Made by a program: the position numbers and the translations under genes. From positions 248,001 through 312,000 of the forward strand of contig NZ_JABGCG010000001.1 of NCBI RefSeq assembly GCF_019799925.1: DNA of 64,000 nt, in the 5' to 3' direction. This stretch comes from Blastococcus sp. CPCC 205250 (lineage in GTDB: Bacteria; Actinomycetota; Actinomycetes; Mycobacteriales; Geodermatophilaceae). This document shows positions 54,752 to 63,871 of this stretch, piece after piece. The notes below the pieces were generated by a model. The model worked only from the letters and a program-made list of their open reading frames with translations, was not told where the DNA came from and did no database searches. How positions within the stretch are numbered: the first letter of the stretch is position 1; every line of letters begins with the position of its first letter.

Positions 54752-55506
54752 GCGCCCTGGCCCGCGACACCTGGACCATCTTCGCCCGCAGCATGCGGCT
54801 GTCCCTGCGCAACCCGGCGTGGGTGGTCATCGGCCTGATGCAGCCGGTCCTCTACATCGTCCTGTTCGGGCCGCTGCTCGAGCCGCTGTCCGGCCAGCTC
54901 GGCGGGGACAACGCCTACCAGGTCTTCGTCCCCGGCATCCTCGTGCAGCTGGGCATCTTCGGGGCGCTGTTCGTCGGGTTCGGCCTCATCGGCGAGTACC
55001 GCGCCGGCGTGGTCGAGAGCCAGCGGGTCACCCCCGCCAGCCGGACGGCGCTGCTGCTGGGCCGGGTGCTGCGCGACGTCGTCGTCCTGCTGGTGCAGGG
55101 GATCCTGCTCGTGGTCGTGTCGGTCCCGCTGGGGCTGCGCGCGCCGTTCCTCGGCGTCGTCCTCACGCTGGTCGTGATCGCCCTGCTGGGCGCGGCGTTC
55201 GCGGCGATCTCCTACGCGCTGGCGCTGACGCTCAAGAGCGAGGAGGCCTTCGCGCCGCTGCTCAACGCCGTGGTGCTCCCGGTCCTGCTGCTGTCGGGGA
55301 TCCTGCTGCCGATGACCCTGGCGCCCGGGTGGCTGCAGGCGATCAGCGACGTGAACCCGCTCAAGCACGTGGTCGAGGGGGCGCGCGCCTTCTTCGACGG
55401 CGACTACTCCAGTTCGGTGGCGTGGTGGGGAGCCGGTCTCACCGTCGCCCTCGTCGTGCTCGGCTGGGCGTTCGGGGTACGGCGGTTCCGCCGGGAGAAC
55501 GGCTGA
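54748..55506 (+). CDS. DrrB-like ABC-2 type permease
   Basis: This 252-aa permease has six helices. The ABC-2 family pattern includes NPAWVVIGLMQPVLYIVLFGPLL near the start, VFVPGILVQLG in the second helix region and NPLKHVVEGAR near the end. It pairs with the ATPase upstream and is translated by overlap (GTGA). A typical drug or lipid exporter under PadR control. Confidence 0.92.
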
Positions 55507-55592
55507 GCCGAGGGCTGGGACGCACGGTGCGGCTGGTGCTCCCTTCGGGGGACACGTGGCCCGCCCGTCACCTCCCTGTCACCTCCCGGGCC

Positions 55593-55598
55593 TAGCGT
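55593..55598 (+). promoter_or_regulatory. Putative -10 element for the phoH2 unit
   Basis: TAGCGT would start transcription near 55605, about 43 nt before the small upstream ORF. Confidence 0.4.
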
Positions 55599-55647
55599 CC
55601 GGGGTGGACGACGGGGATCCCTCCGCCGTCCACGGGAGGCCCGGTTG

Positions 55648-55755
55648 GTGCTGACGAGTTCGTCGACCAGGGGGGCCGGTACCCGGCCTCTGCGCCGGGG
55701 CCCGGCCGCCTTCGAGCCGGGGTGCGATCCGCACCCCACGGGAGTCGACGCATGA
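55648..55755 (+). CDS. 35-codon ORF overlapping the phoH2 start
   Basis: GTG 55648 has GGGAGG at 55634-55639, eight bases before it. The frame reads [11 protein letters not shown] and later [16 protein letters not shown], ending TGA at 55753-55755, which overlaps phoH2 ATG 55752 in the classical ATGA junction. In mycobacteria phoH2 is preceded by an overlapping gene phoAT, reported as its antitoxin. This ORF is shorter and was too small for routine calling. It shows no clear similarity I can name, so homology is not claimed. It may alternatively be a leader peptide that couples translation. Confidence 0.5.
   Translation: MLTSSSTRGAGTRPLRRGPAAFEPGCDPHPTGVDA
55719..55737 (+). promoter_or_regulatory. 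Hairpin inside the small ORF, before the phoH2 ribosome site
   Basis: GGGGTGCG and CGCACCCC form an 8-bp stem with an ATC loop, 14 nt before the phoH2 ATG. Ribosome passage through the small ORF would melt it, so it could make phoH2 translation depend on the upstream ORF. Confidence 0.4.
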
Positions 55756-57047
55756 CCACTCGTCGCACCTTCGTCCTCGACACCTCCGTCCTGCTCTCCG
55801 ACCCGGGCGCGCTGCGCCGGTTCGGGAACTCCGACGTGGTGCTCCCGCTGGTCGTCATCGGGGAGCTGGAGGACAAGCGGCACCACCCGGAGCTGGGGTG
55901 GTTCGCCCGGCAGGCCCTGCGGATCCTCGACGACCTGCGGGTGGCGCACGGCCGGCTCGACGCCCCGGTGCCCATCGGGGACGACGGCGGCACGGTGCAC
56001 GTCGAGCTGAACCACAGCGACGCCTCGGTGCTGCCGGCCGGGTTCCGCAACGACAGCAACGACAGCCGGATCATGGTCGTGGCGCTGAACCTGCGGGCCG
56101 AGGGCCGCGACGTCTGCCTGATCACCAAGGACGTGCCGCTGCGCGTCAAGGCCGCCGCCGTGGGTCTGGACACCGACGAGTACCGGGTGATGGAGGCCGT
56201 CGACGCCGGCTGGACCGGCATGGCCGAGGTGTCGCTGGACGACGGCGAGCTCGACGCGCTGTACGACGTCGGCGAGGCGTACGTGCCGGCCGCCGCGGAG
56301 CTGCCCGCGCACACGGGCCTGGTGCTGCTGTCCTCCCGCGGCTCGGCCCTGGGCCGGGTGACCCCCGACAAGCAGGTGCGGCTGGTGCGCGGTGACCGGG
56401 AGGCGTTCGGGCTGCACGGGCGGTCGGCCGAGCAGCGGGTCGCCCTCGACCTGCTGCTCGACCCCGACATCGGCATCGTCTCCCTCGGCGGCCGCGCCGG
56501 CACGGGCAAGTCGGCGCTCGCGCTGTGCGCCGGCCTGGAGTCGGTGATGGAGCGGCGGGCGCACAAGAAGGTCGTGATCTTCCGGCCGCTGTACGCCGTC
56601 GGCGGGCAGGAGCTCGGCTACCTCCCCGGCAGCGAGGGCGACAAGATGTCGCCCTGGGCGCAGGCGGTGTACGACACCCTCGGCGCGCTGGTCTCCCCGG
56701 CGGTGACCGACGAGATCGCGGCCCGGGGGCTGATCGAGGTCCTGCCGCTGACCCACATCCGCGGCCGGTCGCTGCACGACTCGTTCGTGATCGTCGACGA
56801 GGCACAGTCGCTGGAGCGCGGCGTGCTCCTGACGGTGCTCTCACGCCTGGGCTCGGGCTCGCGGGTGGTGCTCACCCACGACGTCGCCCAGCGGGACAAC
56901 CTCCGCGTCGGCCGGCACGACGGCATCGCCGCGGTCATCGAGACGCTCAAGGGACACCCGCTCTTCGCGCACGTGACCCTGACCCGCTCCGAGCGCTCGC
57001 CGATCGCCGCGCTGGTCACCGAGATGCTGGAGGACCTCCCGCTCTGA
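55752..57047 (+). CDS. phoH2: PIN-domain/PhoH ATPase fusion (PhoH2)
   Basis: The 431-aa protein joins an N-terminal PIN nuclease (residues 6-140; acidic residues in [21 protein letters not shown], and [10 protein letters not shown]) to a C-terminal PhoH ATPase. Walker A is [15 protein letters not shown] near 245, Walker B is [13 protein letters not shown], and [11 protein letters not shown] follows. Mycobacterial PhoH2 has RNA helicase and sequence-specific RNase activity and acts as a toxin partner. ATG 55752 fits the PIN start [11 protein letters not shown]. It ends before copy B of the palindromic repeat. Confidence 0.92.
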   Translation: MTTRRTFVLDTSVLLSDPGALRRFGNSDVVLPLVVIGELEDKRHHPELGWFARQALRILDDLRVAHGRLDAPVPIGDDGGTVHVELNHSDASVLPAGFRNDSNDSRIMVVALNLRAEGRDVCLITKDVPLRVKAAAVGLDTDEYRVMEAVDAGWTGMAEVSLDDGELDALYDVGEAYVPAAAELPAHTGLVLLSSRGSALGRVTPDKQVRLVRGDREAFGLHGRSAEQRVALDLLLDPDIGIVSLGGRAGTGKSALALCAGLESVMERRAHKKVVIFRPLYAVGGQELGYLPGSEGDKMSPWAQAVYDTLGALVSPAVTDEIAARGLIEVLPLTHIRGRSLHDSFVIVDEAQSLERGVLLTVLSRLGSGSRVVLTHDVAQRDNLRVGRHDGIAAVIETLKGHPLFAHVTLTRSERSPIAALVTEMLEDLPL

Positions 57048-57081
57048 CGCCCGCGGGCCCCGCGTTGCGGGTGCCGCGCCT

Positions 57082-57141
57082 TGCGGTCTTCCTCGTGCTC
57101 TTGCGGTGGTGCAGCCCCGCAGGAGCACGGGGAGGACCGCA
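57082..57141. repeat. Nested palindromic repeat, copy B
   Basis: Arms TGCGGTCTTCCTCGTGCTC (57082-57100) and 57123-57141 pair with two mismatches around an inner GCGGTGGTGCAGCCCCGC (57103-57120). It lies between convergent phoH2 and the AbiEi-type gene. Confidence 0.75.
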
Positions 57142-57156
57142 GGAGTGCGCATCGGG

Positions 57157-58074
57157 TCAGCCTCGCCGGCGGCCCCGGGAGAAGGCCCGTCGCAGTCGGT
57201 CGCCGACGAGGCGTGGCGCGGCCAGGTCCGGCCACGTCCATCGGGCCATCTCGCGGCCGGCGTCCCGGATCTCGTCCTCGCGGATCTTCTCGTCGAAGAC
57301 GGCGTCGCCCGGATCCTGTCCCGGTTTCAGCAGGCGCCCGTACTCGATCCGGCCGTCGAACTCGGCGACCGTGCGCTCCTCCTCCCAGCCGAAGTCGCAG
57401 CGTCCGAGGAACACGCCGTCCGCGCTGAAGATCTCCACCTGCAGGTCGGGCGCGGGCAGTCCCAGCCGGTGGACGAGGACCCGGCTGCGGCTCTCGCCGA
57501 CGCTCTCGGTGCGTCGGTCGGCGAAGGCCACCACGCGGGCCGCTCGTCGTGCCCCCGGTACCGGGCCGAGTTCCCCCAGGCGGTCCTCCAACTGCTCGCG
57601 GCTCGTCAGTTCCGTGTGCAGCGCCCGATCGGCCGCGATGACGGCCGACTCGAACGGCGACGGCCGTGCCAGGTCGAGCACGGTGCGGGCGACGTCGGTC
57701 ACCGGCACACCGTCGACGACGGCCACCTGTTCGTCCGGCAGCCGGGCGACGTGCAGGTGCACCCGTGCGCTACCGCTGCCCGAGGCCGGCGGCCGGCGGG
57801 TGACGTGCAGCCGCCGCGTCGGCACGCCCCAGAGGGGTAGCCCGTGCAGCAGCGCCGCGGAGGCGTGACTGACGACGCCGGGGACCCGGAGGCCGGCCAC
57901 GGTCGCCAGCAGGCGCAGCCGCTGGTCGGGGTGCGTGCCGGGCTGGAGGTAGGCGCCGCGCTGCAGTCGGGTTAGCTCCCCCCGACGCACCATGCGAGCC
58001 AGTTCGTCGTCCGAGAAGCCCTGGGCGAGGGCGCGGCGGCGGAGCAGGGGGCGACTGCAGTGAGGAACGCTCAT
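57157..58074 (-). CDS. AbiEi-type antitoxin-domain protein with PD-(D/E)xK-like C-terminus
   Basis: The 305-aa protein starts with a winged-helix AbiEi-like element (ALAQGFSDDELARMVRRGELTRLQRGAYL). A middle domain includes VVSHASAALLHGLPLWGVP and TDVARTVLDLARP. The C-terminal 100 residues have the nuclease-like layout CDFGWEEERTVAEFDGRIEYGR then DEKIREDEIRDAG (D, E-x-D and a following Lys/Glu). AbiEi proteins normally pair with a nucleotidyltransferase toxin AbiEii; none is adjacent. These orphan forms are frequent in actinobacteria and their function is unknown. Start ATG 58074. Confidence 0.75.
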   Translation of the reverse strand: MSVPHCSRPLLRRRALAQGFSDDELARMVRRGELTRLQRGAYLQPGTHPDQRLRLLATVAGLRVPGVVSHASAALLHGLPLWGVPTRRLHVTRRPPASGSGSARVHLHVARLPDEQVAVVDGVPVTDVARTVLDLARPSPFESAVIAADRALHTELTSREQLEDRLGELGPVPGARRAARVVAFADRRTESVGESRSRVLVHRLGLPAPDLQVEIFSADGVFLGRCDFGWEEERTVAEFDGRIEYGRLLKPGQDPGDAVFDEKIREDEIRDAGREMARWTWPDLAAPRLVGDRLRRAFSRGRRRG

Positions 58075-58142
58075 CCGGCGAGAGTCGACGGCCCGAGCAC
58101 CGCGCGGACGAGACCGCGCGGATCTGTGGACACCCGTCACGG

Positions 58143-58210
58143 CTCCTGCGGTGTTCCCCGCCCATCTGCGGTGCCGGAACACCGCTGACGCACGAGGAAC
58201 ACCGCAGGAG
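58143..58210. repeat. Nested palindromic repeat, copy C
   Basis: Outer arms CTCCTGCGGTGTTCC (58143-58157) and 58196-58210 pair perfectly. Inner GCGGTGCCGGAACACCGC is at 58168-58185. This copy lies between two minus-strand genes, so its position is not limited to convergent gaps. Confidence 0.8.
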
Positions 58211-58233
58211 TCAGCCCAGGGGGGCTGCTGCGC

Positions 58234-58488
58234 TCAGGGAGCCGGGGTCGGCTCCGGGTCGCTCGGGGTCAGCGGCTCGTCCCGCACACCCGGCTCGGGG
58301 GTGGACGGCGTCGTCCGCGGGCGGGCGACGGCGGTCAGCAGCGCGACCGCCCCCCACGCCGCGGCCAGGCACCACGGCAGCCGGTTGACGACGTCGTCCA
58401 GCGTCAGGTCGCCTCGCCACCCCAGGGCGAGCACCGGCAGGGCCAGCACGAAGGCGAGCCCGAGGACCTCCCAGCGCAGCGGACTCAT
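58234..58488 (-). CDS. Small two-helix membrane protein after flhF
   Basis: The 84-aa protein has two helices (VLGLAFVLALPVLALGW and LPWCLAAAWGAVALLTAV) and a Pro/Thr tail. Its ATG overlaps the flhF stop (ATGA), so it is translated with the flagellar operon. Function unknown; a small flagellar-export accessory or just a passenger is possible. Confidence 0.65.
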   Translation of the reverse strand: MSPLRWEVLGLAFVLALPVLALGWRGDLTLDDVVNRLPWCLAAAWGAVALLTAVARPRTTPSTPEPGVRDEPLTPSDPEPTPAP

Positions 58489-61400
58489 GCCTCGACGGTC
58501 TCCAGCCGCTCACACAGCAGCGACGCCCAGCGGTGGGCGGTCGCACGGGCACCGTCGAGCAGCGCGACCGGGGCTGCGGCCCGCGCCAGCACCGCGGCCG
58601 GGTCGGCGGTCAGGTCGGTGTCCTGGACCATCAGGGCGTCGACGCGCGGGAGCGCGTCCAGCCAGGGGCCGAGGTCCTCGGCCTTGCGGGTGGCCTCGAC
58701 GACCGCCCACACCGCCGACGGCGCCCAGATGGCCAGCATCTGCTCGAGCCAGGTGCGGCCGCCGGAGCGCAGCGGCGCGTCGACGGCGACGACCGTCATC
58801 TCGCCGGCCTGCAGGGCCTCCTGCTTGCGCTCCATGGCGGTGTCGACCGAGGCGATGCGGCTGGCGTGCGGGACCAGGTGGGCCAGGTCGCCGCGGCTGG
58901 CCCACTGCAGCCGGTCGCCGTCCAGCCGCAGGGTGGCGGCCAGCGAGCGGGCGGCCGCGAGGGTCTCCGCCCCGGGCCCGACCACCAGCAGGACCTCGCC
59001 GGGACCGTTGGGCACCGACGGCGCCGCCGGCAGCTTGGCCAGCACCCGGGTGAGCGCGGCGTAGACGCCGTGGGCGGCGATGTCGCCGGCGAAGCCGCCA
59101 CCGAGCAGGGCCTCGGGCAGACCGAGGGCCCGCAGGCGGTTCACCACGCCGACGGCCTCGATCATCCGCGGGTCGACCATGCCGCCGGCCGGCACCAGGC
59201 CGCCGGGGCGCTCGCGCACGGAGGAGACGACGACCGGGCTGGCGCCCTGCCACGCACCGGCGCGGGGGACCGGCAGCGACGTGACGGTCGCGAGGCCCTG
59301 CGGCGCGCGCGCCGAGGTCACGCGGGCCACGGCCTGACCGGGCACCGGCGGGCGGCGGCGCGGCGGCGGCACCGGGGGCCGGCCACCCAGCAGCGGCGGG
59401 ACGGCCAGCTGGGAGCCGGGGCTCGGCGGCGGCAGGAGGGACAGCGGAGGCAGGATCGCGGTGGAGTCGAGCGCGAGCGGCGCGGGGTCGCTGGCCGTCG
59501 GCGCGAGGACGTCGGCCACGACCTCCCACTCGTCGGACTCCGTGGCGCCCTCGACCCAGGACTGCTGGGCGGGGCCTGCGATCGCCGGCCGCTGCGACGC
59601 GCTGGACAGCACGCCGCGGAGGATGTCGGTGAGGACGTCGTCGGAGGTGTCGTGCGCCAGCGCGGCGCGCAGCACCTCCGCGATGGCCTCCTCGCGGACG
59701 CTGGACGGGCCGGCCTCGGGCTCCGCGAGCCACTCGGGGGCGCCGGTCTCCTCCATCGGGATCGCGAACTCGACGGTGATCGGCTCGGCCATGCGGGCGG
59801 CCTCGCGCTCGGCCGCCATCCGGTCGGCGGCCATGCGCTCGGCGGCCATGCGCTCGGCGGCCATGCGCGCGGCGTGCTCCGCGGCGACGCGGGCGGCCTC
59901 GCGCTCGGCGGCCCTCCGCGCGGACTCGGCGGCCTGCCGCTCGGCAGCGACCCGCGCAGCGTGCTCCGCGGCGACGCGTGCGGCCTGCTCGGCGGCGATG
60001 CGGGCGGCCTCCTGCTGGGCGGCGACGTGCGCGGCCTCCGCTGCGGCGGCGTGCTCGGCCGCGATGCGGGCGGCCTCCTGCTCGGCGGCGACGCGGGCGG
60101 CCTCCTGCTCGGCGGCGATCCGTGCGGCCTCCGCGGCAGCCTGCTCGGCGGCCCGGTGCGCCGCCTCGGCGGCGGCGGCCTGCTCCGCCGCGATGCGGGC
60201 GGCCTCCTGCTCGGCGGCCCGGCGCGCGGCCTCGGCGGCGGCGGCCCGCTCGGCCAGGACCCGGGCGGCCTCGGCGGCAGCCTGCTCGGCGGCGACGCGC
60301 GCGGCCTCGGCCGCTGCCTGCTCGGCGGCCAGGCGCGCGGCCTCCTGCTCGGCGGCGATCCGTGCGGCCTCCTCGGCGGCAGCCCGCTCGGCGGCGATGC
60401 GGGCGGCCTCCTGCTCGGCGGCGACCCGCGCGGCCTCCTGCTCGGCGGCGATGCGGGCGGCCTCCTGCTCCGCGGCGACGCGGGCGGCCTCGGCAGCGGC
60501 GTGCTCGGCGGCGAGTCGGGCGGCCTCCTCGGCCGCCGCCTGCTCGGCCGCGAGGCGCGCGGCCTCGGCGGCCTCCTCGGCGGCGATCCGGGCGGCCTCC
60601 TGCTCGGCGGCGATGCGCGCGGCCTCCTGCTCCGCGGCGATGCGCGCGGCTTCCTGCTCGGCGGCGATCCGCGCGGCCTCCTCGGCGGCGGCCCGCTCGG
60701 CGGCGGCCCGCTCCCGGGCGGCCTTCTCGGCGGCGGCCCGCTCCCGGGCCAGCCGGGCGGCCTCGCGCTGCGCGGCGATGCGGGCGGCCTCCTGCTCGGC
60801 GGCCATGCGGGCGGCCTCGGCGCGCTCGGCCGCGGCCTGCTCGGCGGCGGCCCGCTGCTCGGCGGCCCGCTCGACCGCGGCGAGTGCGGCGGCCAGGCCG
60901 GCCCCGGCGGCCGGGCCGGCCCCGGCGTCGGCCGGCGCGGCGGGGCCCCGGCGGCCGGGACGCGCGGCCGCGGCGGGGCGTCCCTGGGCGGCGGTCCGGG
61001 TCTGCGGGGCGGCGGTGGCCACGGCCTCCTCGACCGCTGCGCGCACCTCGGAGTCGTCGCTCACCACCTGGGCCAGCGCGGAGGTGAACAGCGACGGGGC
61101 CGCGGTCTCCTCGACGGCGGACTCGGTCGTGCGCGGCGGACGGGCGGCGGCACCGGCGCGGGAGCGCTGCGGCGTCGCCGCACGGGTCCCGGTCGCGCCG
61201 GCCCGGCCGGTCGCGGTCTGCGGCCGGGCGGCCGCAGCGGCGGCGGGTGCGGCGGCGCGGCCGGCCGCAGCAGCGCGGGCGAAGCTCGCTCGGGAGTAGA
61301 CGTCGACCTCGGGCGCCTCGCCGGCGCCGTGGCCGAGCAGGCCCGCCAGCTCGTCGACCGGGTCGGCGGCGGCCGCACGGGCCGCCAGGGGACGGCGGGC

Positions 61401-61694
61401 CGGCTCGCGCCGGGCGGGCTCGTGGTCCTCGCCGGCCCAGTCGTCGACGAGCCGGTCGTCCCGGCTCAGTGCGGCCTCGATGCGGCGGCGGGAGTCCGAC
61501 AGCGGCGCCGGCTCGCGACGGCGCGGCTGCACCTCCTCCACCTCCGCGACGTAGCGCTCGGTGGAGAAGAAGCCCATGACCCCGCCGCTGCGCGTCTTCC
61601 TGACGGCGACGACGCGTGCGGACGAGCCGTACTTCTCCCGCGCGGCGGCGATGGCGCCCTCACGCGTGGCGGCCTCAACGGATGGCAACGGCAC
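58485..61694 (-). CDS. flhF: FlhF-like flagellar protein with degenerate P-loop and long repeat region
   Basis: The 1069-aa protein starts with the FlhF N-domain (EAATREGAIAAAREKYGSSARVVAVRK then GGVMGFFSTERYVAEVEEV). Residues about 276-635 are a nearly uninterrupted helical repeat of 9-residue units EQEAARIAA. The C-terminal FlhF-like GTPase region starts near 860. In it LLVVGPGAETLAAARSLA (about 900-917) stands where the P-loop GPTGVGKTT is expected, so the Lys and Thr are gone and GTP binding is doubtful. FlhF normally places the flagellum at a cell pole. The gene overlaps flhA by 20 nt; GTG 61694 has GGGAG upstream. Length is more than twice the usual 370-480 aa. Confidence 0.8.
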   Translation of the reverse strand: MPLPSVEAATREGAIAAAREKYGSSARVVAVRKTRSGGVMGFFSTERYVAEVEEVQPRRREPAPLSDSRRRIEAALSRDDRLVDDWAGEDHEPARREPARRPLAARAAAADPVDELAGLLGHGAGEAPEVDVYSRASFARAAAAGRAAAPAAAAAARPQTATGRAGATGTRAATPQRSRAGAAARPPRTTESAVEETAAPSLFTSALAQVVSDDSEVRAAVEEAVATAAPQTRTAAQGRPAAAARPGRRGPAAPADAGAGPAAGAGLAAALAAVERAAEQRAAAEQAAAERAEAARMAAEQEAARIAAQREAARLARERAAAEKAARERAAAERAAAEEAARIAAEQEAARIAAEQEAARIAAEQEAARIAAEEAAEAARLAAEQAAAEEAARLAAEHAAAEAARVAAEQEAARIAAEQEAARVAAEQEAARIAAERAAAEEAARIAAEQEAARLAAEQAAAEAARVAAEQAAAEAARVLAERAAAAEAARRAAEQEAARIAAEQAAAAEAAHRAAEQAAAEAARIAAEQEAARVAAEQEAARIAAEHAAAAEAAHVAAQQEAARIAAEQAARVAAEHAARVAAERQAAESARRAAEREAARVAAEHAARMAAERMAAERMAADRMAAEREAARMAEPITVEFAIPMEETGAPEWLAEPEAGPSSVREEAIAEVLRAALAHDTSDDVLTDILRGVLSSASQRPAIAGPAQQSWVEGATESDEWEVVADVLAPTASDPAPLALDSTAILPPLSLLPPPSPGSQLAVPPLLGGRPPVPPPRRRPPVPGQAVARVTSARAPQGLATVTSLPVPRAGAWQGASPVVVSSVRERPGGLVPAGGMVDPRMIEAVGVVNRLRALGLPEALLGGGFAGDIAAHGVYAALTRVLAKLPAAPSVPNGPGEVLLVVGPGAETLAAARSLAATLRLDGDRLQWASRGDLAHLVPHASRIASVDTAMERKQEALQAGEMTVVAVDAPLRSGGRTWLEQMLAIWAPSAVWAVVEATRKAEDLGPWLDALPRVDALMVQDTDLTADPAAVLARAAAPVALLDGARATAHRWASLLCERLETVEA
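59790..60870 (-). repeat. 27-bp tandem repeats within flhF
   Basis: Units like GCCTCCTGCTCGGCGGCGAT plus CGGGCG recur head-to-tail, with shorter variants missing a codon or three. They encode EQEAARIAA with Ile/Val and Ala/Glu swaps. There is no spacer, so it is not a CRISPR. The array is likely to vary in length between strains. Confidence 0.85.
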
Positions 61695-63708
61695 CGCTCA
61701 CCACTCCCAGTGACTCGATCTGGGCCGTCCGGGAGACCTCCGAGTAGGAGATCACCGGCAGCCGGGGCAGGACCTGGCGCATCAGGCGGGACAGAGCCGC
61801 CCGGACCTGGGGGGAGCACACGAGCACCGGGGCGAGGCCGTGGCGTTCGGCCTCCTCCAGGAGCCCGGAGCACCCGGTGACGAGCGCGTCGACGGAGCCG
61901 GCGTCCAGCGCCAGCACCTGCCCGCCGTCGCTCTGCCGGACCGACTCGAGCAGGCGCTGCTCGAAGCCGGGGTCCAGCGTCAGCACGTGCAGCCGCTCGT
62001 CGGGCGTGACGTAGGGGTGGCTGATCGCGGCGCCCAGCGCGGAGCGCACCGCCTCGACCAGGCCGTCGAGGTCGCCGGAGGTCTTCGCCCGGACCGACAG
62101 CGCCTCGAAGATGCGCACCAGGTCGCGGATCGAGACGTTCTCGGCCAGCAGCGCGTGCAGCACCCGCTGGATCTCCCCGAGGGTGAGGAGCGAAGGCGTG
62201 AGCTCCTCGACGACGATCGGGTGGGTCCGCTTGACCATCTCCACCAGCAGCTTGACGTCCTCGCGGCCCAGCAGCTCGGCGGCGTTCTGCCGCACGACCT
62301 CGGCCAGGTGCGTGGTGATCACCGACGAGCGGTCCACGACGGTCGCGCCGGCCATCTCGGCCTGCCGCTGCAGCTCGATCGGCACCCACTTGGCCGCCAG
62401 GCCGAACACCGGCTCGCGGGTGGCGCGACCGGGCAGGCCCTCGAGGCCGTCGCCGATGGCGAGCACCGTGCCGGCGGGGGAGGAGCCCTTCGCAGCCGGG
62501 ACGCCGTTGAGCCAGATGACGTACTGCGACGCCGGGAGGTCCAGGTTGTCGCGCGTGCGCACCAGCGGGATGACCAGGCCGGTCTCCATCGCGACCTTCC
62601 GGCGCAGCGCCTTGACCCGGTCGAGCAGGTCGCCGCCGCGGCTGGAGTCGACCAGGTCGACGAGGTCGAAGGCGACCTCGAGCTCCAGCGGGTCGACCCG
62701 CATCTTCTCGGCGATGGCCTCGGGGGAGTCCGGGCGGGCCTCCTCCTCGCCGGGGGGCGCGAGCTCGGCCTCGTCCTCCTCGGGGACGGCGTCCTGCATG
62801 CGGGAGGCGAGGAAGAGGAAGAGACCGCCGATGATCAGGAAGGGCAGCTTCGGCAGGCCGGGGATCAGGCACAGCGCGATCGCTGCGCCGCCGGCGATGC
62901 GCACCGGCTGCCTGAAGCGGCCGAGCTGGGCCAGCAGGTCGGTGCCCATGTCGCCGTCGCTGGCGGAGCGGGTGACGATGATGCCCGTCGCGGTGGAGAG
63001 CAGCAGGGCGGGGATCTGCGAGACCAGGCCGTCGCCGACGGTCAGCAGCGAGTAGGTCTCGACCGCCTCCCCGGGCGCCATGCCCATCTGCATGACCCCG
63101 ATGGCGAAGCCACCGATGAGGTTGATCAGCGTGATGATGATGGCGGCGATCGCATCGCCCTTGACGAACTTCGAGGCACCGTCCATCGAGCCGTAGAAGT
63201 CGGCCTCGGCGGTGACCTCGGTGCGGCGCTTGCGCGCCTGCTTCTCGTTGATGAGGCCGGCGTTGAGGTCGGCGTCGATCGCCATCTGCTTGCCGGGCAT
63301 GGCGTCGAGGGTGAAGCGGGCCCCGACCTCGGCGACGCGGCCGGCACCGTTGGTGATCACGACGAACTGGATGATCGTGAGGATCACGAAGATCACCAGA
63401 CCGACGATGAGCGATCCGCTGATCACGAAGTGCCCGAAGGCCTCGATGACCTTGCCCGCGGAGCCCTCGCTGAGGACCAGGCGGGTGGAGGAGACGTTGA
63501 GCGCCAGGCGGAACAGCGTCGCGATGAGGATCAGCGACGGGAAGACGGCGAAGTCCAGCGGCTTCCTGATCTGCATCGAGACCAGCAGGATCAGCAGCGA
63601 CGCGACGATGTTGAAGCCCAGCAGCACGTCCAGCACGGGGGCCGGCAGCGGCACCACCAGCATGAGGACGATGGCCACGACGCCGATCGGGACGGCGGCC
63701 TTGCTCAT
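61675..63708 (-). CDS. flhA: Flagellar type III export protein FlhA
   Basis: The 677-aa protein is the large membrane component of the flagellar export gate. Eight helices fill residues 1-300, with LFRLALNVSSTRLVL, the FHIPEP signature ARFTLDAMPGKQMAIDADLNAG, ADFYGSMDGASKFVKGDAIA and LLTVGDGLVSQIPALL. The C-terminal cytoplasmic half (from about 340) binds substrate chaperones. ATG 63708 gives the same length as B. subtilis FlhA; the frame is also open to GTG 63774. It lies between flhB and flhF, the usual order. Confidence 0.96.
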   Translation of the reverse strand: MSKAAVPIGVVAIVLMLVVPLPAPVLDVLLGFNIVASLLILLVSMQIRKPLDFAVFPSLILIATLFRLALNVSSTRLVLSEGSAGKVIEAFGHFVISGSLIVGLVIFVILTIIQFVVITNGAGRVAEVGARFTLDAMPGKQMAIDADLNAGLINEKQARKRRTEVTAEADFYGSMDGASKFVKGDAIAAIIITLINLIGGFAIGVMQMGMAPGEAVETYSLLTVGDGLVSQIPALLLSTATGIIVTRSASDGDMGTDLLAQLGRFRQPVRIAGGAAIALCLIPGLPKLPFLIIGGLFLFLASRMQDAVPEEDEAELAPPGEEEARPDSPEAIAEKMRVDPLELEVAFDLVDLVDSSRGGDLLDRVKALRRKVAMETGLVIPLVRTRDNLDLPASQYVIWLNGVPAAKGSSPAGTVLAIGDGLEGLPGRATREPVFGLAAKWVPIELQRQAEMAGATVVDRSSVITTHLAEVVRQNAAELLGREDVKLLVEMVKRTHPIVVEELTPSLLTLGEIQRVLHALLAENVSIRDLVRIFEALSVRAKTSGDLDGLVEAVRSALGAAISHPYVTPDERLHVLTLDPGFEQRLLESVRQSDGGQVLALDAGSVDALVTGCSGLLEEAERHGLAPVLVCSPQVRAALSRLMRQVLPRLPVISYSEVSRTAQIESLGVVSGAVAIR

Positions 63709-63871
63709 GCCCTTCACGGCAGAGACATCGGCAGTTCCAGTCGAGTGGGCACCCCGGTGGGACCCACCCGTCACAGCCGCCCCGCTGTTCCCGGGCAGCC
63801 CTCGGCGGCACAGGCGTCCCCCTCCGGACGGCGGAGGGGACCGGCTGCGCTGAGCTCGTCGGGGCGGGGGG
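63709..63871. other. Gap of 163 bp between flhB and flhA
   Basis: I see no further gene. If translation of flhA begins at GTG 63774, part of this gap is coding. No strong terminator was noticed. Confidence 0.4.

Noticed and set aside
59790..60870. Possible CRISPR array (27-bp repeats)
   Set aside because: Repeats are contiguous without unique spacers, keep one reading frame and have no cas genes nearby.
59461..61299. Plus-strand ORF of 612 codons with Ala/Ser/Cys repeats
   Set aside because: It is the reverse reading of the flhF 27-bp repeats. The minus strand has the FlhF N- and C-terminal motifs.
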